From an uncultured Bacteroidales bacterium (GTDB lineage: Bacteria; Bacteroidota; Bacteroidia; Bacteroidales; Muribaculaceae), in NCBI GenBank assembly GCA_949285735.1, contig CASEAQ010000002.1, positions 57,975-121,974 on the forward strand: 64,000 nt of DNA, read 5' to 3'. Under the pieces are notes generated by a model. It made no database searches, had not been told where the DNA came from, and worked only from the letters and a program-made list of their open reading frames with translations. Both the position numbers and the translations under genes were made by a program. This document shows, piece by piece, positions 9,251-16,308 of this stretch; position 1 is the stretch's first letter; every line of letters begins with the position of its first letter.

Positions 9251-10276
9251 ATGATTTTTAAACGCCATATTATAATCCTGTTCTGCATGTTGTGCATCTC
9301 TGTTGCGGCTGTGGCGCAAGACGGAACTACGGCTTACGAGTTCTTGAATGTGCCCGTGTCGTCGCACGTGTATGCGCTTGGCGGAACGAATATAACAATC
9401 ATCGACGATGATGTGAACCTCATTGACCAGAACCCCGGATTGCTTGGACCCGAATATGAAATGCAAGCCGGGCTGAACTATATGCGCTACCTCGGCGGCA
9501 GCAACTTCATGGGGGCGCGCTTTGCCGTACCGGCTGGCGACCGCGGCGCATGGGCGGTGGGAATACAGTATTTCGGCTATGGCAGCATCGACGGTTATGA
9601 CGAGCAGGGCAATGCCACGGGGTCGTCGTTCAGCCCGTCGGACATCTCCTTTTCGGCAACTTATGCCCACGACATCACCGAGCGTTGGCGCGGCGGCATC
9701 ACGCTGAAGTTTGTACATTCGAGTTACGAGGCATACAAGGCACTCGCCATCTGTGCCGACCTTGGCGTGAACTACTATAATCCCGACAACGACTTGTCGT
9801 TTTCGGTAGTGTTCAAGAACCTTGGCGGACAGGTGAAAAAGTTCAACGAAAACTACGACCGCCTGCCGTGGGATATACAGGTGGGGTTTGCCAAGTCGCT
9901 GGGGTCGTCGCCGTTGCGGCTGTCAATCACTGCTTGCAACCTCAACAAGTGGAGTTTGCCCTATTACAGCACCGACGATAACTCGGCAACGCAAGAACTT
10001 GAAGAGCACGATGCCTTCATGAGCAACCTGTTCAGGCACTTGATTTTCGGTATCGAGTATGTACCGTCCGAAAAATTCTATATCGCCCTTGGCTACAACT
10101 ACAAGACGCGCACCGACATGAGCACCTATTCGCGCAACTTCTTGTCGGGCTTCTCGGTGGGTGCTGGCTTGAAAGTCAAGGCGATGGGATTCGGTGTGGC
10201 GTTTGCGCAGCCGCATGTGGGCGGCACCACATTCATGTTCAACCTCACCGCGTCGGTGAGCGAAATGTTAAGGTAG
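9251..10276 (+). CDS. porQ: Type IX secretion system protein PorQ
   Basis: Outer-membrane beta-barrel-like protein of the T9SS, 341 residues from ATG at 9251 (a start 21 bases upstream is possible). A signal peptide ends AVAQ near residue 23. The N-terminal text TAYEFLNVPVSSHVYALGGT followed by IDDDVNLIDQNPGLLGPE is characteristic of PorQ; the remainder is alternating barrel-like strands. PorQ is thought to work with PorU and PorZ in cargo processing and attachment. The next gene starts 7 bases later. The window also carries two proteins with T9SS sorting domains. Confidence 0.9.
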   Translation: MIFKRHIIILFCMLCISVAAVAQDGTTAYEFLNVPVSSHVYALGGTNITIIDDDVNLIDQNPGLLGPEYEMQAGLNYMRYLGGSNFMGARFAVPAGDRGAWAVGIQYFGYGSIDGYDEQGNATGSSFSPSDISFSATYAHDITERWRGGITLKFVHSSYEAYKALAICADLGVNYYNPDNDLSFSVVFKNLGGQVKKFNENYDRLPWDIQVGFAKSLGSSPLRLSITACNLNKWSLPYYSTDDNSATQELEEHDAFMSNLFRHLIFGIEYVPSEKFYIALGYNYKTRTDMSTYSRNFLSGFSVGAGLKVKAMGFGVAFAQPHVGGTTFMFNLTASVSEMLR

Positions 10277-10283
10277 GAGAAGT

Positions 10284-11348
10284 ATGGATGAGATAAATAT
10301 TCCAGATTACGTTATCGGTCAAGGGGCGACGGTGATTGATGCCCTGCACAAGCTCAACAGGCTGTCGGGGCGCACGATGACCCTCTTTGCAGTCGATGAC
10401 ATGGGGCGTGTAACGGGAACGCTCACCGACGGCGACGTGCGTCGTGCGCTCATCGAGGGTTGTTCGTTGCAGTCGCAGGTTGTCGAGGTGATGCACCGTG
10501 CGTTCACTGCATTCCGCGGTGAGCACCCCGACATTGCCGACATTCGCGACATACGCCGCCGCCAGATAGAGCTTGTGCCACACCTCAATGGCGACGGCAC
10601 GATACGCCGCATATATGATTTCTCGGTTTTCCATTCCATTTTGCCGATTGATGCCGTGTTGATGGCTGGAGGCAGGGGCGAACGGTTGCGGCCGTTGACG
10701 CTCGACACGCCCAAGCCGCTGTTGCCCGTGGGCGGACGTTGCATAATCGACTACAATATCGAGGCTCTTGCCCGCAACGGCATTGCCGACATAAGTGTTA
10801 CGGTCAACTACCTTGCTGAGAAAATCGAGCAGCATTTTGCCAACCCCGTGGCTGGGGTGCAGGTGAAGTGTGTGCGCGAGCCGCGGCGGCTTGGCACAAT
10901 AGGCTCGCTCACGCTGGTCGAACCAGGGAGCAACGACACCGTGCTGCTGATGAACTCCGACTTGCTGACCAACATAAATTATGAGGCGATGTACATGACG
11001 CATATCGACGAGTGTGCCGACATGACGGCGGCAGTGATTCCCTATGTGGTGTCGGTGCCGTATGCCATTTTCCGCACCGAAGGCAACGCCGTGCTTTCGC
11101 TTGAGGAGAAGCCTACTTATAACTACTATGCCAACGCCGGCATCTATATGATACGCCGTGAGTGCTTGGATATAATACCGCAAGACACCTATTACGATGC
11201 CACCGACTTCATCGAGGCGTTGATAGCCCGCGGGGGCAAGGTGAGGCAATATGTGATAGACGGCACATGGATCGACATCGGTTCGCCCGACGACTACCGT
11301 GCCGCCCAGGAGCTAATGCGCCGCCGTCCAGGCAATATGTCACTTTAA
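10284..11348 (+). CDS. CBS-domain nucleotidyltransferase (sugar-1-phosphate guanylyl/uridylyl-transferase-like)
   Basis: 354 residues. An N-terminal CBS pair (about 1-120, with FAVDDMGRVTGTLTDGDVRRA) is followed by an NTP_transferase domain with LMAGGRGERLRPLTLDTPKP at about residue 127, the nucleotide-binding signature. Such proteins activate sugar phosphates for surface polysaccharide or LPS. Position directly after porQ may be meaningful because T9SS cargo is anchored to a special LPS (A-LPS), but substrate cannot be read from sequence. Same operon as porQ and the phosphatase. Confidence 0.85.
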   Translation: MDEINIPDYVIGQGATVIDALHKLNRLSGRTMTLFAVDDMGRVTGTLTDGDVRRALIEGCSLQSQVVEVMHRAFTAFRGEHPDIADIRDIRRRQIELVPHLNGDGTIRRIYDFSVFHSILPIDAVLMAGGRGERLRPLTLDTPKPLLPVGGRCIIDYNIEALARNGIADISVTVNYLAEKIEQHFANPVAGVQVKCVREPRRLGTIGSLTLVEPGSNDTVLLMNSDLLTNINYEAMYMTHIDECADMTAAVIPYVVSVPYAIFRTEGNAVLSLEEKPTYNYYANAGIYMIRRECLDIIPQDTYYDATDFIEALIARGGKVRQYVIDGTWIDIGSPDDYRAAQELMRRRPGNMSL

Positions 11349-11365
11349 ATAAAACATAAAGAGTT

Positions 11366-12529
11366 ATGAAAAGAAGAATTGGCATGGCTGTGCTTGTGTT
11401 GCTGGTGGGGGCATTGCAGATGCTTGCCGGCATAAACATCTTGCATGGACCATATTTGCAGAATGTCGATGAGCATGAAGCTACTGTGGTGTGGGTAACC
11501 GACAATTCATCGGTCGGCTGGGTCGAGTTAGCACCCGATGATGGCAGCCACTTCTATGCACAAGAGCGCACAAAGCTGTTCGACACGAAGATAGGCATCA
11601 AGAACGTATCTCGCGTTCATGCCGTGAAACTTGTGGGATTGCAGCCCGGCACAAGCTACCGCTATAGAGTGTGTGCACAGGAAGTGCTGTCGCACGAGGG
11701 AGTAAAGGTGGTGTATGGCGAGATTGCCTCTACCGATGTATATAACAAGTCTCCGCTTGCGTTCAAGACCAGCGACAGCAAGAAGCCGACAGTGTCGTTT
11801 GCCATGATGAACGATATTCACGGACGCAACGATGTGCTTGAAAACATGGTGGGGCAGTGTGATTTGGGTGCAACCGACTTGATTCTGTTTAATGGCGACA
11901 TGGTGTCGATCTCCGATAGCGAGGAGCAGGTGTTCGGCGGTTTCATGGACAAGGCTGTTGAACTTTTTGCAGGCTCGGTGCCCATGTATTATTGCCGTGG
12001 CAACCATGAGACGCGTGGTGCAATGGCACCATATTTCAAAGACTACTTCAATCCTCATGCCGATGAATTGTATTATATGTTCAGGCAGGGACCTGTGTGC
12101 TTCGTCGTGCTCGATTGCGGAGAAGACAAGCCCGACAGCGATGTCGAGTATTATGGAATTACGGCTTATGACAGTTATCGCTCACAGCAAGCCGAATGGC
12201 TCAAAGAGGCGTTGCAAAGCGATTTGTACAAAAGTGCTCCGTTCAAAGTGATTGTGTGCCACATGCCTCCCTTCGGTGGCTGGCATGGGGAGAGCGACAT
12301 TGCCAAAAAGTTTGTTCCGCTCTTGAATGCGGCAAAGCCCGATGTCTATCTGTGTGGACACTTGCATAGCTATATCAGGAATGATGCAGGAAAGGAAGGG
12401 GTGGATTTTCCGTTGATAGTCAATTCCAATAATACACTTCTCAAAGCCGAAGCCGACAACAGCAGACTGACGATTTGCATATACGATCTCTCGGGAAAAG
12501 AGACCGACCGCTTGGAAATAGAGAAATAA
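11366..12529 (+). CDS. Secreted calcineurin-like metallophosphoesterase with purple-acid-phosphatase N-terminal domain
   Basis: 387 residues: signal peptide (about 1-22), a fibronectin-like domain with the purple acid phosphatase pattern (HGPYLQNVDEHEATVVWVT ... LQPGTSYRYRV), then a metallophosphoesterase domain with all dinuclear-metal motifs: NDIHGR, FNGDMV, RGNHETRG, VCHMPPFGG and CGHLHSY. Probably a periplasmic or surface phosphatase. It follows the nucleotidyltransferase by 17 bases and ends the porQ run; an inverted repeat array lies just downstream. Confidence 0.88.
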   Translation: MKRRIGMAVLVLLVGALQMLAGINILHGPYLQNVDEHEATVVWVTDNSSVGWVELAPDDGSHFYAQERTKLFDTKIGIKNVSRVHAVKLVGLQPGTSYRYRVCAQEVLSHEGVKVVYGEIASTDVYNKSPLAFKTSDSKKPTVSFAMMNDIHGRNDVLENMVGQCDLGATDLILFNGDMVSISDSEEQVFGGFMDKAVELFAGSVPMYYCRGNHETRGAMAPYFKDYFNPHADELYYMFRQGPVCFVVLDCGEDKPDSDVEYYGITAYDSYRSQQAEWLKEALQSDLYKSAPFKVIVCHMPPFGGWHGESDIAKKFVPLLNAAKPDVYLCGHLHSYIRNDAGKEGVDFPLIVNSNNTLLKAEADNSRLTICIYDLSGKETDRLEIEK

Positions 12530-12542
12530 GAAAGCCCTTTCG

Positions 12543-12651
12543 GGCAATTAGGAATGAGGAATTAGGAATGAGGAATTATTTTTGTGGGTAATCAATCGCC
12601 ACTGTGCAAATTCCTCATTCCTCATTTCTAATTCCACATTCCTAATTGCCC
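12543..12651. repeat. Inverted arrays of a 7-bp unit (GAATTAG / GAATGAG)
   Basis: The left arm (12543-12577) is GGGCAATTAG followed by alternating GAATGAG and GAATTAG units. The right arm (12610-12651) is its reverse complement with one extra unit and single-base differences. The transcript would form a long hairpin after the metallophosphatase gene. Related units occur near 14.0 kb and 29.9 kb. Confidence 0.7.
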
Positions 12652-12715
12652 AAAGCGGCTTTGCCGCTGTGTTTCGTGGTGTGAAACAGTGTTAACTATT
12701 GTTTCATGTATTCGT

Positions 12716-12743
12716 TTGCTTGGGCAGAATGTTTGTAACTTTG
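12716..12743 (+). promoter_or_regulatory. Candidate promoter of the MFS exporter
   Basis: TTG (12716-12718), 17 bases, TAACTTTG (12736-12743). The spacer is short for the class, so this is weaker than others here; a leader of about 80 nt would follow. Confidence 0.4.
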
Positions 12744-12832
12744 CATGGCTCAAACTGTCATAATCGATTGTAATGTTGTGATAACTTGGCGATTGTGACT
12801 AATTTGGGGCTTAATGTAAAAAAGATTGTTTT

Positions 12833-13984
12833 ATGAAGTATAAAGTGTTTTTGCTGGTCTTGTTGGGAATGCTCACGGCATTCGGACCCTTTGTGACCGA
12901 TATGTATCTGCCTGCACTCCCCTCGATGACAGGATATTTCGACACATCGGTGTCGATGGTTCAACTTGGTTTGACTTTCAGTATGATAGGGCTTGCCGTG
13001 GGGCAGTTGCTCATTGGTCCGTTGAGCGACAAGTTTGGTCGCCGCCGACCGCTGGTGGCATCGATGCTGCTTTTCATTGTTTCCACCGTGGCGTGTATAT
13101 TCTCGCCCGACATAGTTTTCTTCACCGCCATGCGCCTGTTGCAGGGTATGGCAGGGGCTGGTGGCATAGTGATTTCGCGCTCGGTTGCCACTGACGAGTT
13201 TTCGGGCAAGGAGTTGATGAAGATGCTTGCCGTGATAGGCGCAATCAATGGCATTGCGCCCATAGCCGCGCCTGTGGTGGGCGGAGTGATGCTCTCGGCT
13301 ACCGACTGGCGTGGCATATTCGTCATTCTGCTCTTGATAGGCGTGGTGTTGCTTGTGGGCAGCTTCATGTTTCGCGAGTCGTTGCCTGCCGAGCGGCGCA
13401 ATACTGGCAGCGTGTTCTCGACTTTTGCTTCGTTTGGCACTGTGGCGCGCAACCGGCGGTTTATGTGCTACGTTTTGCAACAAGGGTTTGCGCAATTCAT
13501 CTTGTTTGCCAACATTGCCTCTTCGCCGTTCATAATCCAGCAGCATTATGGCTATTCACCGCTTGTCTTCAGCGTGTGCTTCGGTGTCAACGCCGTAGCG
13601 ATAGGTGTGGCTTCGGCATTGTCGGTCAAGTTTCGCCGACCCGAAGGTGCCGTTGCGGCGAGTTGCGTGGGCATGCTCGTGATGAGTATTGCAATTGCGA
13701 CGGTGCTGATGCTCGACGGCTCGTTTTGGGCTTACGAGATTTGCCTGTTTATATTGATGTTCATGATGGGTCTGACTTTCACCGCCTCTACCACGCTAGC
13801 GCTCAATAGCGAGCGCGAGCGGGCTGGTGCTGCTTCGGCATTGCTTGGGGCTATATGCTTCCTTGCCGGCGGCGTGGTGTCGCCGCTGGTGGGCATAGGC
13901 AACATATTGTATTCGACTGGCATAATCTTTATCACCGGGGCAGTGCTGTCGTCGGTGTTTGCAAAGATGGCAGCAAAAAGTTGA
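12833..13984 (+). CDS. Bcr/CflA family multidrug efflux MFS transporter
   Basis: 383 residues with about twelve hydrophobic membrane segments. The opening LLGMLTAFGPFVTDMYLPALP and the loop 2-3 motif GPLSDKFGRRRPL are typical of the Bcr/CflA drug:H+ antiporter subfamily, as is GAGGIVISRSVATDEF in TM4-5. Inner-membrane exporter of unknown substrate. It stands alone between two repeat arrays. Confidence 0.9.
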   Translation: MKYKVFLLVLLGMLTAFGPFVTDMYLPALPSMTGYFDTSVSMVQLGLTFSMIGLAVGQLLIGPLSDKFGRRRPLVASMLLFIVSTVACIFSPDIVFFTAMRLLQGMAGAGGIVISRSVATDEFSGKELMKMLAVIGAINGIAPIAAPVVGGVMLSATDWRGIFVILLLIGVVLLVGSFMFRESLPAERRNTGSVFSTFASFGTVARNRRFMCYVLQQGFAQFILFANIASSPFIIQQHYGYSPLVFSVCFGVNAVAIGVASALSVKFRRPEGAVAASCVGMLVMSIAIATVLMLDGSFWAYEICLFILMFMMGLTFTASTTLALNSERERAGAASALLGAICFLAGGVVSPLVGIGNILYSTGIIFITGAVLSSVFAKMAAKS

Positions 13985-14130
13985 CAATTAACAATTAGAA
14001 GTTAGTAGTTAGCAATTAGGAGTTAGTAGTTAATCGTTAGCAGTTTGGGGCGTAAGAGTGGAACAATTGCTTCAAACTTTTAACCGCGACAGTCGTTTAC
14101 TATTAACTACTAACTCCTCACTGCTCACTA
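13985..14130. repeat. Inverted arrays of GTTAGTA/CAATTAG-like 7-bp units
   Basis: Units such as AGTTAGT and CAATTAG repeat between 13985 and 14040. AGGAGTTAGTAGTTAAT (14018-14034) is exactly complementary to ATTAACTACTAACTCCT (14102-14118), so the region can fold into a hairpin between the convergent exporter and lipoprotein genes. Confidence 0.65.
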
Positions 14131-14131
14131 A

Positions 14132-14488
14132 CTATGCTATTCTGGTGTAAACGTCGCCGCCGATGGTCAATGTGTCGCCGTTGATGGAATATGGGTCTTT
14201 TTCGGTGTCGCCGTTGCCGTAGTCGGTGAACAAGATGCCATCGAGAGTGGTGAATGTGCCTTCGTTGGTGTATAGCATTCCACCTTCTTGCAATTCTTCA
14301 TATACCCTGCCATCGGCAGTAAATGTGAATTGGTGATAGCCGTCGGCAAATGTCAACCTCCATGTACCAACGATGTTGTTGTCGATGTTGCCGTCGCCGC
14401 CGTTGCCATTCTCTTCGTCGCAAGCAGCCATGCCCAATGTCAACACTACGATTGTCAGCAGCATTTGTAGGTATTTAGTCGTTTTCAT
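14132..14488 (-). CDS. Small lipocalin-like lipoprotein
   Basis: 118 residues from MKTTKYLQM at 14488. A lipoprotein signal peptide ends in the lipobox LGMAAC (Cys at about residue 23), followed by an acidic Gly/Asn linker and the beta-rich segment IVGTWRLTFADGYHQFTFTA, typical of lipocalin-like domains in Bacteroidetes lipoproteins. Probably exported to the outer membrane. Function unknown. It stands alone, convergent with the exporter. Confidence 0.75.
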   Translation of the reverse strand: MKTTKYLQMLLTIVVLTLGMAACDEENGNGGDGNIDNNIVGTWRLTFADGYHQFTFTADGRVYEELQEGGMLYTNEGTFTTLDGILFTDYGNGDTEKDPYSINGDTLTIGGDVYTRIA

Positions 14489-14814
14489 GTTCAGTAAGCC
14501 CTGTATTCGTGTCGGGTGCAACTTCTAAGTTTTTATGTGTGAATGTAGTAAATCCATCTTTCTGGCTGCATGTGGAACGTATGCGGCAGTGCTGAAGTCA
14601 TTGCAAAGGTAAAAAGATTATCCTTGTTGTCGGGCTGCGTGTAATCACGGTTTTTCTTTGACTTTTTGGGATGTTTAGCCATTTTTTGCCGTCAGACGGT
14701 TTCGTTCTCGATACATAAAAAGAGAACTGCCATGTTTCTCAACACAGCAGCCCCAGCAGAAGTTATACAAAGTTATGTTAAATGTATCTCATAATGTTAT
14801 ATTAAAGCTATTTA
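14489..14814. other. Intergenic region upstream of the lipoprotein gene
   Basis: A -7-like TACCTTTG on the minus strand (14604-14611) could drive the lipoprotein gene, but no TTG at the right distance was seen. The rest holds no recognised gene or strong hairpin. Confidence 0.35.
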
Positions 14815-15846
14815 TTACCTGATGAACCTCAGCGAGCCGCCAGTTGCAGTCCTCACAAGGTATATCCCCTTGTCGAGGTTTCCCACTGCGATGCGTTGCC
14901 CCTCGGTTGCCATCACCTTTTGCCCTGCGGCATTGTATATGACGGCAAACTCGCTTTGCGGCAACACCACTTCGGCAGTCGCGCGGTCGTAGGTTATCTT
15001 GTTGGCTTCGTCCAGGCTTGCTTCGCTTATACCTGAGGTTTCGCCCTCTGTTTTCACCATCAGCTTGTCGAGGCAGAAGTAGGTCGAAGTGTTTGACCCG
15101 AAGCTGCCGGAATCGGTGCTGCTCATCGTGAAGTATAGCGATTCGACTGCGCCAAGCGACGACAAGTCGATATATTTCCATCCCCTTATGGCTTGGAATG
15201 TGTCGTTTTCGTATTTTGCCATTGCCACGTCGATGGTTTTCTCACTGCCATCGGTAGCCACACCGTGAATTGTGAGCGTGAACTCATCGCCATTGACGAA
15301 TGCACGAGCAAAGCCGTTGCCATACAGGCAGTTGTAGAACGACGTGGGAAAGTTGGTAACATACACGCCCACCAGCTCGTGTGCCAGCCCGTCGTTGAAG
15401 AGGATTTGGCACGACCGCTCGTTGTAGAAGTTGGTGTAGTAACCCACCAAGTATGGCATCGATGCGTCGATGGTTGCATTATTGTTCTCGTCGGTAACGA
15501 CGTTGTTGTTTTCGTCGATGGCTATGCCACCGCCAGCCATGCAGCCCACGGTGAACGAGCTGTTGTCGCTCATGACGGTGCTTGTGCAAGGTGCGAAGCC
15601 TTCCCAGTATGTGCCGCCGAAAGATGCCATGTGGCTCATGATGAAAATCTGAGCTTCGAAGAAATCCTGTGAATTGTCTTCATTTCCGACGTATAATTTG
15701 TCCCATGCCCCGTCTTCTCCGAACGTGAGCGTTTCGGGATTGAGCGGTTTTGTCAAGTCGAGGGTGCTGACACCGTCGGCAGCTATTGCGTTGTTGCCTG
15801 CAACGAGCAACGATGCTGTTATCAGTAAGCTGTAAATATATTTCAT
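14815..15846 (-). CDS. DUF4465 secreted protein with T9SS-type C-terminal sorting domain
   Basis: 343 residues. A signal peptide (about 1-23, ending AIAA) is followed by a DUF4465 domain, with GGTYWEGFAPCTSTVM, FTVGCMAGGGIA and AWKYIDLSSLG-like text (about 40-260). The last 70 residues (AEVVLPQSEFAVIYNAAGQK, then DKGIYLVRTATGG) look like a type A T9SS sorting domain, which is cleaved and exchanged for a surface anchor. As I recall, DUF4465 genes occur in corrinoid-uptake loci of Bacteroidetes, which would fit the structured leader here; no transporter gene is adjacent, so the link is unproven. Confidence 0.75.
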   Translation of the reverse strand: MKYIYSLLITASLLVAGNNAIAADGVSTLDLTKPLNPETLTFGEDGAWDKLYVGNEDNSQDFFEAQIFIMSHMASFGGTYWEGFAPCTSTVMSDNSSFTVGCMAGGGIAIDENNNVVTDENNNATIDASMPYLVGYYTNFYNERSCQILFNDGLAHELVGVYVTNFPTSFYNCLYGNGFARAFVNGDEFTLTIHGVATDGSEKTIDVAMAKYENDTFQAIRGWKYIDLSSLGAVESLYFTMSSTDSGSFGSNTSTYFCLDKLMVKTEGETSGISEASLDEANKITYDRATAEVVLPQSEFAVIYNAAGQKVMATEGQRIAVGNLDKGIYLVRTATGGSLRFIR

Positions 15847-16018
15847 AACATTTAATAGCGCGCGTAGTTACGCAACTGGTTATTTGCGAAGCAAGGGCTA
15901 CCACTTTGTTCATACACCGGTTTGCGGCAAGTTCGCGCCCGGAGGAGGTGGGGGAGAGTGTCGGTCGGGCTGTTGCCGCCTTCCCGAACACGCAGTGCCG
16001 ATGCTCGACATTGGTTTA
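15847..16018 (-). promoter_or_regulatory. Structured 5' leader of the DUF4465 gene, possibly a cobalamin-riboswitch relative
   Basis: The predicted transcript begins near 16018, leaving about 170 nt before the ATG. On the minus strand it contains GGCACTG shortly before CGGGAAGGCGGCAA, recalling the conserved core of cobalamin riboswitches. GCGGCAA can pair with TTGCCGC some 45 nt later. The expected 5' half of a full cobalamin element is not evident, so this may be a shortened or unrelated structure. Confidence 0.35.
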
Positions 16019-16024
16019 TGGAGG

Positions 16025-16055
16025 CAAAGATAATACGTTTGCTTTGCAAGGCAAA
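16025..16055 (-). promoter_or_regulatory. Bacteroidetes-type promoter of the DUF4465 gene
   Basis: On the minus strand TTTG (16052-16055), 19 bases, TATCTTTG (16025-16032). Confidence 0.6.
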
Positions 16056-16136
16056 ACAAATATTGACGTTTTTTATCACCAAATGTCAGATAATTTAGGT
16101 TAAATGGTTGATTGCGGCTGCAAAACGAGTATATAA

Positions 16137-16167
16137 TTGTTGTATATACATTATTTTGCTAACTTTG
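16137..16167 (+). promoter_or_regulatory. Bacteroidetes-type promoter of the calcium ATPase
   Basis: TTG (16137-16139), 20 bases, TAACTTTG (16160-16167). A leader of about 135 nt follows. Confidence 0.6.
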
Positions 16168-16174
16168 CGTCGCA

Positions 16175-16308
16175 TTGAGCCTCGCCGTTTCGGCGGGGTA
16201 AAGAATTAGGGTTAGGAGCTGTTTTAGTCATGATAAGCAAAAGAGGAGTCGAAGCAGCTTCGGAGTGTTAGCGTAATTGTAGGAATTGGATAACTTTACA
16301 ATTTTATA
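16175..16308 (+). promoter_or_regulatory. Structured leader of the calcium ATPase gene
   Basis: Contains a GC-rich hairpin CGCCG-TTT-CGGCG (about 16182-16194), a 13-codon frame from ATG 16230 to TAG 16271, and a small CGAAG-CAG-CTTCG hairpin inside that frame. No known metal riboswitch could be matched. It may be an uncharacterised regulatory leader or ordinary 5' UTR. Confidence 0.3.

Noticed and set aside
16175-16308. yybP-ykoY type manganese riboswitch before the calcium ATPase
   Set aside because: The conserved internal-loop sequences of that family could not be found.
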